Shown here: positions 31,968-40,622 of the stretch, one piece after another
Layout of the letters: every line of letters starts with the position of its first letter
Position numbering within the stretch: position 1 is the stretch's first letter
DNA from: Vibrio panuliri
GTDB taxonomy: Bacteria; Pseudomonadota; Gammaproteobacteria; Enterobacterales; Vibrionaceae
Assembly (NCBI RefSeq): GCF_009938205.1
Contig: NZ_AP019654.1
Span: forward strand, 1,054,001-1,118,000
Direction: 5' to 3'
DNA: 64,000 nt
The notes under the pieces: generated by a model
Told to the model about the DNA's origin: nothing
The model's input: the letters and a program-made list of their open reading frames with translations, nothing else
The model's database searches: none
Position numbers and translations under genes: made by a program

Positions 31968-32855
31968 TTACTCGCTTGCATCGCGTAACTCTCTCAGCCT
32001 TTGACGAAAGTAGTTATGTGCAGGGCAGCTATTGACACTTTGATGCTGAATAACATCAATATTGGCTTGCCACGCCAAATTTTCAAATTGAGAGCGTAAG
32101 CGAATGAGTTTGTCGCTTGCAATATCACTTTGTGCAAGATGTTTGGGCAGCATGCCCCACCCAAAGCCGCTAGCGACAAGCTCCATCAACATAAAGTAAC
32201 TATCAGCAAACCACACATCTGGGCTAAAGGCTTGTTGAAAACTACTCATCTCACTGGTTTTTGAGCGTATCACGACTTGCCGATGTAATCGAAGCATATC
32301 TAGGTGAGGTATGGTTTCGGTGGCAAGTGGATGGTCTTTGCTGACATAAACATCAAACTCGACACCACCAAGACCTTCAAAATCGACGTTGTCATCTAAA
32401 GAGGCCTCACTAAACATGATCCCCATCGTAGCGCGTTGATCAATCACTAGCTGACGAATATCAATACTCGATGCCGCTAAGCACTCAAAACGTAGAGTCG
32501 GGTAGCGCTTAATCACATCTTTCAGCGCTTGTGACAACTGAGTTAACGGGATGCCCTCATCAATGGCGAGAGTAATGTCTTGATGAGAAGTTTGCTCTAG
32601 CTGTTTGGCGCAGTGAAATAGCCTACGATGCTGGATCAATGAGGCTTTGGCATAGGGCAGCAGTCTTTGCCCATCCGCCGTGAGGATAGGATAGCGACCA
32701 GCTCGATCGAAGAGCTCGACACCACAATCGATCTCGAGGTTCATAATGTGCTGACTAATCGCGGATTGCACTTTGTTTAAGTGACGTGCAGCGGCAGAAA
32801 ACGAACCCTGCTCAACGGTGGTCACAAAAGCTTCTAACTGGTCAATGCTAAACAT
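31968..32855 (-). CDS. LysR-family transcriptional regulator
   Basis: 295-residue LysR regulator from the ATG at 32855 (MFSIDQLEAFVTTVEQGSFS); the longer frame upstream gives an unlikely hydrophobic extension. Winged helix-turn-helix at 1-62 (SAAARHLNKVQSAISQHIMN), effector-binding domain from about 90. Divergent from a PACE efflux gene 87 bases away, the same arrangement as the AceR/AceI-type regulator-pump pairs, so it probably controls that pump. The inducer is unknown. Confidence 0.93.
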   Translation of the reverse strand: MFSIDQLEAFVTTVEQGSFSAAARHLNKVQSAISQHIMNLEIDCGVELFDRAGRYPILTADGQRLLPYAKASLIQHRRLFHCAKQLEQTSHQDITLAIDEGIPLTQLSQALKDVIKRYPTLRFECLAASSIDIRQLVIDQRATMGIMFSEASLDDNVDFEGLGGVEFDVYVSKDHPLATETIPHLDMLRLHRQVVIRSKTSEMSSFQQAFSPDVWFADSYFMLMELVASGFGWGMLPKHLAQSDIASDKLIRLRSQFENLAWQANIDVIQHQSVNSCPAHNYFRQRLRELRDASE

Positions 32856-32942
32856 ATCACTTTTTAAGATGGTACCTAACTTTTTGCCATCATAAATACA
32901 GATGATAATAAGTGCAAATTGCAGAACATTGAGAGAAACACA

Positions 32943-33377
32943 ATGCAAACTAAAGAGCGCATTTTCCATGCCATCACATTTGAAGCGATTGCCTTGGCGA
33001 TTATTGTCCCATCAGCCGCCCTGCTAACTGGTAATGCAACTGGGGAATTAGCGATTGTCGGAATTGGTATGAGCCTGTTTACCGTGGTTTGGAACTACTT
33101 CTATAACATTCTGTTTGACCGTTGGTTTGGCAGTGATAGAAGCAACCGTTCATTGGCAAAGCGAGTGGGTCATACTTTTGGATTTGAAGGTGGGTTAATC
33201 TTCTTTACCGTACCAACTATTGCATGGTTCTTACAGATTAGTCTGTGGGGAGCTGTGTTAATAGAAGCTGGATTTTTGATCTTCTTCTTTTTCTACGCGA
33301 CGGGATTCAACTGGGCTTATGACCGCGTTCAGCCATACAAGTGGTTGTTTAATCGCAAAGCGAATGCGATGGTATAG
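32943..33377 (+). CDS. PACE family efflux transporter (chlorhexidine/biocide type)
   Basis: 144-residue inner-membrane protein with four membrane segments in two tandem bacterial transmembrane pair domains (about 8-55 and 75-135). PACE marks: RIFHAITFEAIALAI with the conserved Glu in the first segment, and WNYFYNILFDRWFG. Family members export biocides such as chlorhexidine and short polyamines. ATG at 32943 fits the family start; a further upstream frame is less likely. Paired with the divergent LysR gene. Confidence 0.9.
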   Translation: MQTKERIFHAITFEAIALAIIVPSAALLTGNATGELAIVGIGMSLFTVVWNYFYNILFDRWFGSDRSNRSLAKRVGHTFGFEGGLIFFTVPTIAWFLQISLWGAVLIEAGFLIFFFFYATGFNWAYDRVQPYKWLFNRKANAMV

Positions 33378-33390
33378 CGAGAGAGATAAC

Positions 33391-33418
33391 AAAAGAGCAC
33401 CGTTAGGTGCTCTTTTGC
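33391..33418. terminator. Bidirectional terminator
   Basis: AAAAGAGCACC (33391-33401) / GGTGCTCTTTT (33406-33416), loop GTTA, between the convergent PACE and TIGR02647 genes. Confidence 0.85.
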
Positions 33419-33425
33419 GTTTGGA

Positions 33426-33665
33426 TTAGTGACGACTGCTGAGAACGCGCAGAATTTTATCTGCGTGCTCGGCAACTTGAATACCTTCATCAGTTAAGTA
33501 ACCACCATCAGGTAGTGTACATAGCCCCTTCTCATATAGACGTGCCACAGCTTGTTGCATTTCCTCTGATGCGTCGCTGTGAACTTTAATGCCAGTAGCT
33601 GCGCTACTAAGATCGAATTGCAGTAGCAAATTTAAATCAGAAAGATGTTCTGGCAAATATTTCAT
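33426..33665 (-). CDS. TIGR02647 family protein
   Basis: 79-residue conserved hypothetical protein. The pattern LSDLNLLLQFDL, GIKVHSDA and LPDGGYLTDEGIQVAEHA matches the TIGR02647 family of gammaproteobacteria, which has no known function and may be a small winged-helix protein. No signal or membrane segment. Alone, read leftwards. Confidence 0.82.
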   Translation of the reverse strand: MKYLPEHLSDLNLLLQFDLSSAATGIKVHSDASEEMQQAVARLYEKGLCTLPDGGYLTDEGIQVAEHADKILRVLSSRH

Positions 33666-34048
33666 GGTTTGTTCCTTATAGTTAGTACCCGTTCAAATTA
33701 CTTCGAATGCTGTGATGAAACAACGTAATCAAGCGAGATTTGTTAGGCAGCCCATAAAAGTAGAATTTTGCATAACAAACCACTTTATTATGAAAAATTA
33801 GCCTAAAGCGAAGAAAATGCCAACATTATACATTATGGTTTTATCTAAATGGTTGTAAATATTAAATAATTTTAAGGTATTGCATTTTTGGTTTGGCGAA
33901 TTTAGCCGTCACATTTTGCGTAAAACTATGTGTAATTAGTCGCGTTACAAACATTTTTAGTTAACGACAAAAATAGGGCTTGAATAATGCCAAATTTAGG
34001 AGGATTATCCGCGACCACCTACTACTCGCATCAAATTGTTAACCGATC
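33666..34048. other. Upstream region of focA
   Basis: AT-rich divergent promoter region for the TIGR02647 gene and focA; holds the short upstream ORF at 33987. No perfect FNR box (TTGATnnnnATCAA) was seen. Confidence 0.4.
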
Positions 34049-34052
34049 ATGA
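33987..34052 (+). CDS. Possible 21-codon leader ORF overlapping the focA start
   Basis: ATG at 33987, 21 residues (MPNLGGLSATTYYSHQIVNR plus Ser), stop TGA overlapping the focA ATG (ATGA). It contains a perfect AGGAGG at about 33997, and focA itself has no close ribosome binding site. It may couple focA translation; short frames like this can also occur by chance. Confidence 0.3.
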   Translation: MPNLGGLSATTYYSHQIVNRS

Positions 34053-34900
34053 ACTTGAATCAATTTGACTCTCTGTTACCACCGCAAATGGCTGAGCGGG
34101 CCGCTGAAATTGGCCTAGGCAAAGCAACCAAAGATCCGACTAAATCATTACTGCTAGCGATTTCGGCAGGCATCCATATTGGCATCGCGTTTATTTTCTA
34201 TACCACTGTAACTACCGGCACGTCAGAAATGGCGTGGGGCTTAAGTCGCTTGATTGGTGGTATCGCATTTAGCTTAGGCTTGATTCTCGTTGTGGTTACT
34301 GGCGGCGAGCTATTCACCAGTTCGGTATTGACGCTGGTCGCGCGCGCGAGTGGCAAAATTTCTTGGGGTATGCTGTTTAAAAACTGGTTGGTTGTCTATA
34401 TTGGTAACCTAATTGGTGCTCTGCTACTTGTTGCGTGTATGTTGGTGACCAAACAATATATGTTTGGTCATGGTGAAGTTGGGCTCAATGCCATGGCGAT
34501 CTCACAACACAAATTACACCACAGTTTTTTCCAAGCGGTTGCGCTCGGCATAATGTGTAACGTTCTAGTCTGTATCGCGGTATGGATGACCTTTAGTGGA
34601 CGGACACTGACCGACAAAATCATGGTGATGATCTTGCCAGTGGCAATGTTTGTTTCGGCGGGCTTTGAGCACTGTATTGCTAACATGTTTCAAGTACCAA
34701 TGGCTATTGGCATCAAAACCTTTGCACCGGCAGAGTTTTGGCAAATGACAGGGGCAAATATCGCTGACTACGCCGATCTTAATTTGATGGGCTTTATCAC
34801 CAACAACTTAATTCCAGTCACACTCGGTAACATCATCGGTGGTGGTGTGTTCGTTGGTATGTGGTATTGGCTTATTTACCTACGTGACGATATCCATTAA
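34049..34900 (+). CDS. focA: Formate/nitrite transporter FocA family
   Basis: 283-residue pentameric formate/nitrite channel of the inner membrane. N-terminal PPQMAERAAEIGLGKA matches the FocA amphipathic helix; six membrane segments follow; the conserved VTGGELFTSSVLTL (about 88) and GFEHCIANMF (about 208) make the pore slits and contain the central His. Close to FocA rather than NirC by the N-terminus. No pflB is next to it, unlike E. coli. Monocistronic, with its own terminator. Confidence 0.9.
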   Translation: MNLNQFDSLLPPQMAERAAEIGLGKATKDPTKSLLLAISAGIHIGIAFIFYTTVTTGTSEMAWGLSRLIGGIAFSLGLILVVVTGGELFTSSVLTLVARASGKISWGMLFKNWLVVYIGNLIGALLLVACMLVTKQYMFGHGEVGLNAMAISQHKLHHSFFQAVALGIMCNVLVCIAVWMTFSGRTLTDKIMVMILPVAMFVSAGFEHCIANMFQVPMAIGIKTFAPAEFWQMTGANIADYADLNLMGFITNNLIPVTLGNIIGGGVFVGMWYWLIYLRDDIH

Positions 34901-34917
34901 TCGTCTCTATTAAGTAT

Positions 34918-34942
34918 AAGGCTCGCAATGCGAGCCTTTTTT
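34918..34942 (+). terminator. focA terminator
   Basis: AAGGCTCGCA / TGCGAGCCTT (34918-34938) followed by TTTT. The 43-residue ORF on the other strand ends in the same place. Confidence 0.8.
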
Positions 34943-35072
34943 ACATCCAAGGGTTATCGTCTTGGGTTTCAACTTCTGTTGGAGTCATCACTAACCAGTC
35001 ACTTTGATCTTCATGTTCAAATGGCAGCGGAGTAGGGTACGTCTGGCTAGATTCAAATGTTCCATAGTGCAT
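34941..35072 (-). CDS. Possible small protein, 43 residues
   Basis: Begins MHYGTFESSQTYPTPLPFEH and is acidic throughout, ending in DDNPWM. AAGGA lies nine to thirteen bases before the ATG at 35072. A longer frame upstream gives a basic N-terminal part of quite different composition and is not favoured. No family recognised and no partner; it lies between focA and fetB, 137 bases from an inverted DnaA-box pair. Confidence 0.45.
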   Translation of the reverse strand: MHYGTFESSQTYPTPLPFEHEDQSDWLVMTPTEVETQDDNPWM

Positions 35073-35208
35073 ATCTGAGTTCCTTTGTCTCTGTGAGCTG
35101 GGATGAAGATGTTCGCCTGTTGTTTGGTGAAGTTTAGGCCGAGAAAATTGCAAACAAGTGACAAGGCATCGGCGGTGGGGAAGATCTTTTAAATAACTGC
35201 CTACAACC

Positions 35209-35231
35209 TTATCCACAGATTCTGTGGATAA
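35209..35231. promoter_or_regulatory. Inverted pair of perfect DnaA boxes
   Basis: TTATCCACA (35209-35217) and its inverted copy TGTGGATAA (35223-35231), five bases apart, both exact consensus DnaA boxes. The pair also makes a perfect 10-bp inverted repeat, but without a T run. It follows the fetB stop and precedes the 43-residue ORF. Confidence 0.55.
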
Positions 35232-35267
35232 GATCAGAGATACCCAGTGAGTAATTGATAGTATTGA

Positions 35268-36059
35268 TTATTTTTTGCTCAATGCAATCATAACCCGTCC
35301 ATTCTGATGGATGCAGTTACGCACCGTCAGGCTTAGGGTTATTGCAATAGAGATCGAGAGCATGACAAAGATCGCGACCATGATCATTAATTGATATTTG
35401 ATGGCGATAATCGGGCTCGCGCCTCCTAAAATTTGCCCTGTCATCATGCCCGGTAGTGTCACTAACCCGGTGGTACTCATTGAAGCAAGTGATGGGGCAA
35501 GCGACTTTTGCAACGCTTCACGCACAAAGGGGAGGGTTGCATAACGTGGCGAGGCCCCCAAAGAGAGGGCGCCTTCGTATTCCGCCTTACGCTGCTCAAG
35601 GCAGGTAAACATATTTTGCAGTGCCACAATATTGCCACTGAGACAGTTGCCCAGCAGCATACCCGCCAGCGGGATAAGATACTGCGCATTATAGAAAGGG
35701 GTGGGTTGGATAATCGCCAAGCAGATCACCAACAGCAATGGTAGCAAACCGACAACCAGACCTAATGTCACAGGCAGCATTAGCTTATTTTTGGGTAACC
35801 TTGCTTTTCCTACGACGGCGCTAGCACCAATTAAAATCATCGCAATAAGCCAGAGGAGGTTTAGAGTCAAGCTATTGATTTTAAAAAGGTATTCTAAGTA
35901 AATTCCGACTAGGGCCAACTGAGCTGTCATGCGGGATACGCTGACAAATAGCTCTTTACCTATCTGCAATTGGTAGTAACGACTTAATGCAAATGGAATC
36001 AGTAAAGTGGCAAAAAAAAGCCCCAACACTACCCAATCTATATCGACGACTGCTGACAT
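35268..36059 (-). CDS. fetB: FetB-like ABC iron-export permease (UPF0014)
   Basis: 263-residue membrane protein of the FetB/YbbM family, the permease part of an ABC exporter linked to iron homeostasis in E. coli. About seven membrane segments; conserved EYEGALSLGASPR and PGMMTGQILGGASP segments. The ATPase partner FetA, which should lie just upstream in an operon, is absent: the 327 bases upstream hold no gene. The permease may use an ATPase encoded elsewhere. Confidence 0.88.
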   Translation of the reverse strand: MSAVVDIDWVVLGLFFATLLIPFALSRYYQLQIGKELFVSVSRMTAQLALVGIYLEYLFKINSLTLNLLWLIAMILIGASAVVGKARLPKNKLMLPVTLGLVVGLLPLLLVICLAIIQPTPFYNAQYLIPLAGMLLGNCLSGNIVALQNMFTCLEQRKAEYEGALSLGASPRYATLPFVREALQKSLAPSLASMSTTGLVTLPGMMTGQILGGASPIIAIKYQLMIMVAIFVMLSISIAITLSLTVRNCIHQNGRVMIALSKK

Positions 36060-36497
36060 ATCACCTCTCCATGAATCGGTGAGATTGTAGCTTAAATCGG
36101 CTTGTTTTTAGACCCTGATTTTTGTTTGCGCGAGTTTCTCGTCAAGACTTAATTTGTTACCTATTATTAACAATTACATAACCAACAGACTGGCTAGAGG
36201 CGGGGGATGGAGCAAAATTGGGCGGTTTTTAGCGTGATATTTGTCGCATCTCGTCGGGTGGTTTTGTCAGAAATGCTGTTAACAATTAATCATAAATGCA
36301 TGCATTTTTACACATGACTTGTTAATCAAACACATCTCTGGTTGAGCTCAAAAAAGTAGTAATTAAAAGGGCTTGTAGAGGAGTAATTGATTGAACCCTA
36401 TAAAGAGTATGGTCTAAAATTTTTAATAGAAACAGTCGGACAGTCAGCTCTAATTGATGAGTTGATAAATAACACTAAGTACACGATAGGCAAATGT
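36060..36497. other. Upstream region of torECA
   Basis: Divergent promoter region between fetB and torE. It holds two copies of TTAACAATTA (36167 and 36279) and a 14-bp perfect palindrome AAATGCATGCATTT at 36294-36307, which are candidate regulator sites. GAGGAG at 36377 precedes an in-frame TTG at 36387 (see torE). Confidence 0.4.
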
Positions 36498-36677
36498 ATG
36501 AGTGATGTTAACAAAATTGAGAGTGGTGAAAAACGCTCACTGGAGTGGAAATCTTTCCTCTTCATTGCAGTTGTTCTCTTCCCAATTCTAAGTGTGGCGT
36601 TCGTAGGCGGCTACGGATTTATTGTTTGGGCACTGCAAGTGTTCTTCTTTGGTCCTCCTGGCGCACACGGCATGTAA
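36498..36677 (+). CDS. torE: TorE (NapE-like) small membrane protein
   Basis: 59-residue single-pass inner-membrane protein of the NapE/TorE family. MSDVNKIESGEKRSLEWKSF is followed by a membrane segment and the family end FVGGYGFIVWALQVFFFGPPG. ATG at 36498 is the expected start. A TTG at 36387 in the same frame has a better ribosome binding site (GAGGAG) and would add 37 residues; both are possible. The order torE-torC-torA matches V. fischeri and Shewanella TMAO systems. Confidence 0.85.
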   Translation: MSDVNKIESGEKRSLEWKSFLFIAVVLFPILSVAFVGGYGFIVWALQVFFFGPPGAHGM

Positions 36678-36727
36678 GCCGTTGAGCTCATGTACACACT
36701 TTTGAAAAGATTTTAAGAGAGCAAGCA

Positions 36728-37912
36728 ATGAAATCATTAATCATTAAACTGTGGCGCACAATGTCGCGTCCAGCGGTTCATATCAGCCTTGGTGTTCTAA
36801 CCATGGGTGGTTTTATCGCTGGTGTTATCTTCTGGGGTGGTTTTAACACTGCACTAGAAGCGACCAACACAGAAAAATTCTGTATCAGCTGTCACACCAT
36901 GCGTGACAACGTATACGTAGAACTACAAGAAACCGTTCACTGGAAAAACCACTCTGGTGTTCGCGCAACTTGTCCTGACTGTCACGTTCCTCACAACTGG
37001 ACAGACAAAATCGCTCGTAAGATGCAGGCATCTAAAGAAGTATTTGCACAAGTATTTGGCAACTACGACGAACCAGGTGTTTTTGAAGAGCGCCGTATCG
37101 AACTCGCCAAACACGAGTGGGATCGATTCTCGGCTAACAAGTCGCTAGAGTGTAAGAACTGTCATAACTACAACTCTATGGACTTTGAGCAAATGTCTCC
37201 AACTGCTCGCATCCAGATGAAACAAGCGGCTGAGAAAGATCAAAGCTGTGTAGATTGCCACAAAGGTATCGCGCACAAACTTCCAGCGGGTATGGATAGC
37301 ATCGGCGGTATCGTTGGTGACCTAGAAGCACTTGCTTCAAACACTAACTACGATGTTGGTCAAACGCTAGTGAGTGTTCGTCACCTACCTATCTACTTCG
37401 ATGACAAAGGCGAGAAAGAAGCGGGTCTTCTAAACCCTGCGTCTGAAGTAAAAGTTATTGCTGACAACGGTGAGTACGCTGAAGTTGAAATTGACGGCTG
37501 GCGTAAAGCGAAGGGCTTTGGTCGCGTAATCCAAGCTGACTTCGGTAAGAACATCGCAGTGGCATCTCTTCTTAAAGAAGCATCTACAGACAGCAATGTT
37601 GTAACTGCTGGTGAGAAGAAAGTTGACGAACTAACTGGTCTTCCTTGGGAGAAAGTGGCAGCGAAAGTATGGATCAAGAAAGAATCTATGCTGAACGACA
37701 TCACGCCAGTTTGGGAAAAATCAGCGGAAGCATACAAAACTAACTGTTCAGTATGTCACACTCAACCTGCTGAAGCGCACTTCGATGCGAACACTTGGCC
37801 AGGCATGTTTGACGGTATGCTTGCATTCGTTAACCTAGACACAGACAGCGAAGCATTGATTCTGAAGTATCTACAAATGCACTCTTCAGATTTCGCTGAA
37901 GGTCACCACTAA
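36728..37912 (+). CDS. torC: Pentaheme c-type cytochrome TorC
   Basis: NapC/NirT-type quinol oxidase that passes electrons to TorA. 394 residues; membrane anchor at about 18-38; heme motifs CISCH (52), CPDCH (82), CKNCH (142) and CVDCH (174) in the tetraheme domain, and a fifth CSVCH (340) in the C-terminal domain, which is the feature that separates TorC from tetraheme NapC. Sits between torE and torA. Confidence 0.95.
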   Translation: MKSLIIKLWRTMSRPAVHISLGVLTMGGFIAGVIFWGGFNTALEATNTEKFCISCHTMRDNVYVELQETVHWKNHSGVRATCPDCHVPHNWTDKIARKMQASKEVFAQVFGNYDEPGVFEERRIELAKHEWDRFSANKSLECKNCHNYNSMDFEQMSPTARIQMKQAAEKDQSCVDCHKGIAHKLPAGMDSIGGIVGDLEALASNTNYDVGQTLVSVRHLPIYFDDKGEKEAGLLNPASEVKVIADNGEYAEVEIDGWRKAKGFGRVIQADFGKNIAVASLLKEASTDSNVVTAGEKKVDELTGLPWEKVAAKVWIKKESMLNDITPVWEKSAEAYKTNCSVCHTQPAEAHFDANTWPGMFDGMLAFVNLDTDSEALILKYLQMHSSDFAEGHH

Positions 37913-37937
37913 TAAGCGTCGGATGGAGTAATTTTTA

Positions 37938-40400
37938 ATGGCTATTACACGAAGAAGTTTTCTTAAAGGCGTAGCAACGACAAGTGCAGCGACTGTAATT
38001 GGTCCTAGCTTATTAGCGTCTGCTTCGGCTAGTGCAGCTGAGACTACGGGTACTTGGAAAGTAACCGGTTCTCACTGGGGCGCGTTCCGCGCCCACATCT
38101 ACGCGGGTAAAGTTCAAGAGATCAAACCGCTAGAGCTAGATAAGAACCCTACTGAGATGCTTAACGGTATCAAAGGTATTATCTACAGCCCATCACGTGT
38201 ACGTTACCCAATGGTGCGTCTAGACTGGCTGAAAAAACACAAGTACAGCGCAGAGACTCGCGGTAACAACCGTTTCATCCGTGTTACTTGGGATGAAGCA
38301 CTAGATTTGTTCTACCGTGAACTAGAGCGCGTACAAAAAGACTACGGTCCATGGGCTCTACACGCAGGTCAAACTGGTTGGAACCAAACGGGTGCATTCA
38401 ACAACTGTACAGCGCACATGCAACGTGCAGTCGGTATGCATGGTAACTTCATCACTAAAGTAGGTGACTACTCGACTGGTGCTGGTCAAACCATCATGCC
38501 TTACGTACTAGGTTCAACAGAAGTTTACGCTCAAGGTACATCTTGGTCAGAGATCCTAGAGAACTCAGACAACATCGTACTATGGGCAAACGACCCAGTG
38601 AAAAACCTACAAGTAGGTTGGAACTGTGAAACTCACGAGTCGTTCAAGTACCTAGCACAGCTAAAAGAAAAAGTAGCGAAGGGCGAAATCAATGTTCTTT
38701 CTGTTGACCCAGTGAAGAACAAGACTCAGCGTTACCTAGAGAACGATCACCTGTACATCAACCCGATGACAGACGTAGCGTTCATGCTGGCTGTCGCTCA
38801 CACGCTTTACAACGAAAACCTATACGACAAGAAGTTCATTGAAACTTACTGTCTAGGTTTCGAAGACTTTATCGGTTACGTTCAAGGCGAAACCAAAGAT
38901 AAAGTGGTTAAGACTCCTGAGTGGGCGGAAGAGATCTGTGGCGTTAAAGCTGACAAGATCCGCGAATTCGCGCGCATGCTAGTAAACGGTCGTACACAAA
39001 TCCTGATGGGTTGGTGTATCCAACGTCAAGAGCACGGTGAGCAACCATACTGGGCAGCAGCAGTTGTTGCAGCAATGGTTGGTCAAATCGGTCTACCTGG
39101 CGGCGGTATCTCTTACGGTCACCACTACTCAAGTATCGGTGTACCTTCAACTGGTTTTGCTGGCCCTGGCGGTTTCCCTCGTAACCTTGACCAAGGTATG
39201 AAACCAAAATGGGACAACAACGACTTTAACGGTTACAGCCGCACAATTCCTGTTGCGCGTTGGATCGACTGTCTACTAGAACCAGGTAAAGAGATCCGTT
39301 ACAACGGCGGCAAAGTTAAGCTACCAGACTTCAAGATGATGGTGATCTCGGGTTGTAACCCATGGCACCACCACCAAGATCGTAACCGCATGAAGAAAGC
39401 ATTCAAGAAGCTTCAGACTGTGGTAACAGTTGAGTTTGCTTGGACTGCAACTTGTCGTTTCTCTGATATCGTACTGCCTGCATGTACACAGTGGGAACGT
39501 AACGACATCGACGTATACGGTTCATACTCGAACAAAGGTCTAGTGGCGATGCATCGTCTAGTGGATCCACTGTTCCAATCTAAGCCTGACTTCCAAATCA
39601 TGAGTGAACTAACTCAACGCTTTGGTCGTCGCGACGAGTACACTCGTGGCATGAGCGAAATGGAATGGATCGAGAGCCTATATAACGACTGTAAAGCAGC
39701 GAACAAAGGTAAGTTCGAAATGCCAGAATTCGCAGAGTTCTGGAAAGAGAGCGTACTAGACTTCGGTGAAGGTAAACCTTGGGTTCGTCACGCGGACTTC
39801 CGCCAAGACCCTGAGATCAACCCACTAGGTACACCGTCTGGCTTTATCGAGATCACTTCTCGTAAAATCGGCCGTTACGGTTACGAACACTGTCAAGAGC
39901 ACCCAATGTGGTTCGAAAAGACAGAACGTTCACACGGTGGTCCTGGTTCTGATAAACACCCGTTCTGGCTACAATCTTGCCACCCAGACAAGCGTCTGCA
40001 CTCACAAATGTGTGAGTCAGAAGAGTTCCGTGCAACTTACGCTGTTCAAGGTCGCGAGCCTGTATACATCAACCCTCTTGATGCAAAAGAAAAAGGCATC
40101 AAAGATGGTGATCTAGTACGCGTGTTTAACGACCGTGGTCAGCTAATGGCTGGTGCTGTACTAACTGACAGCTACCCACGTGGTGTTATCCGTATCGAAG
40201 AAGGTGCATGGTATGGTCCTCTTAACGAGAAAGAGGGCGCAATCTGTACTTACGGCGATCCAAACACACTAACGCTAGATATCGGCTCTTCTGAGCTAGC
40301 TCAAGCAACGTCTGCAAACACTTGTATCGTTGACTTCGAGAAGTTCAAAGGCAAAGTACCGCCAGTGACTTCATTCGGTGGTCCAATCGAAGTGGCTTAA
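37938..40400 (+). CDS. torA: Trimethylamine-N-oxide reductase TorA
   Basis: Periplasmic molybdenum enzyme that reduces TMAO to trimethylamine in anaerobic respiration. 820 residues with a Tat signal peptide (TRRSFLKG, residues 4-11). Ser179 in DYSTGAGQ is the expected molybdenum ligand of the DMSO reductase family; there is no N-terminal Fe-S cysteine cluster, as in TorA. Substrate-domain marks include [11 protein letters not shown]. No torD chaperone gene follows; it must lie elsewhere. Confidence 0.97.
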   Translation: MAITRRSFLKGVATTSAATVIGPSLLASASASAAETTGTWKVTGSHWGAFRAHIYAGKVQEIKPLELDKNPTEMLNGIKGIIYSPSRVRYPMVRLDWLKKHKYSAETRGNNRFIRVTWDEALDLFYRELERVQKDYGPWALHAGQTGWNQTGAFNNCTAHMQRAVGMHGNFITKVGDYSTGAGQTIMPYVLGSTEVYAQGTSWSEILENSDNIVLWANDPVKNLQVGWNCETHESFKYLAQLKEKVAKGEINVLSVDPVKNKTQRYLENDHLYINPMTDVAFMLAVAHTLYNENLYDKKFIETYCLGFEDFIGYVQGETKDKVVKTPEWAEEICGVKADKIREFARMLVNGRTQILMGWCIQRQEHGEQPYWAAAVVAAMVGQIGLPGGGISYGHHYSSIGVPSTGFAGPGGFPRNLDQGMKPKWDNNDFNGYSRTIPVARWIDCLLEPGKEIRYNGGKVKLPDFKMMVISGCNPWHHHQDRNRMKKAFKKLQTVVTVEFAWTATCRFSDIVLPACTQWERNDIDVYGSYSNKGLVAMHRLVDPLFQSKPDFQIMSELTQRFGRRDEYTRGMSEMEWIESLYNDCKAANKGKFEMPEFAEFWKESVLDFGEGKPWVRHADFRQDPEINPLGTPSGFIEITSRKIGRYGYEHCQEHPMWFEKTERSHGGPGSDKHPFWLQSCHPDKRLHSQMCESEEFRATYAVQGREPVYINPLDAKEKGIKDGDLVRVFNDRGQLMAGAVLTDSYPRGVIRIEEGAWYGPLNEKEGAICTYGDPNTLTLDIGSSELAQATSANTCIVDFEKFKGKVPPVTSFGGPIEVA

Positions 40401-40425
40401 TTGCCGGTTTGATTTGCACATTGTT

Positions 40426-40455
40426 AAAAACCAGCCTTCGGGCTGGTTTTTTTTG
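40426..40455 (+). terminator. torECA terminator
   Basis: AAAAACCAGCC (40426-40436) / GGCTGGTTTTT (40441-40451) with a stable TTCG loop and T run. Confidence 0.92.
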
Positions 40456-40622
40456 ATCCAAACCTTTGTTATTACTGGTTAACGATGTTGATCATTCATC
40501 TAGTACCAAAATAGTATTCAAAGAAAAACGTGATATCTGCACGCATGCGGTGAAGGCTGCTCATAGACTTGCACCAAAGCCAGTGGTGTAATGCTTCGAT
40601 GCGCGATAGAAAAGGAATTTAG

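Noticed and set aside
34941..35216. 91-codon version of the small ORF beside focA
   Set aside because: The upstream half has a different, basic composition and no ribosome binding site; the 43-residue form with AAGGA is the better reading.
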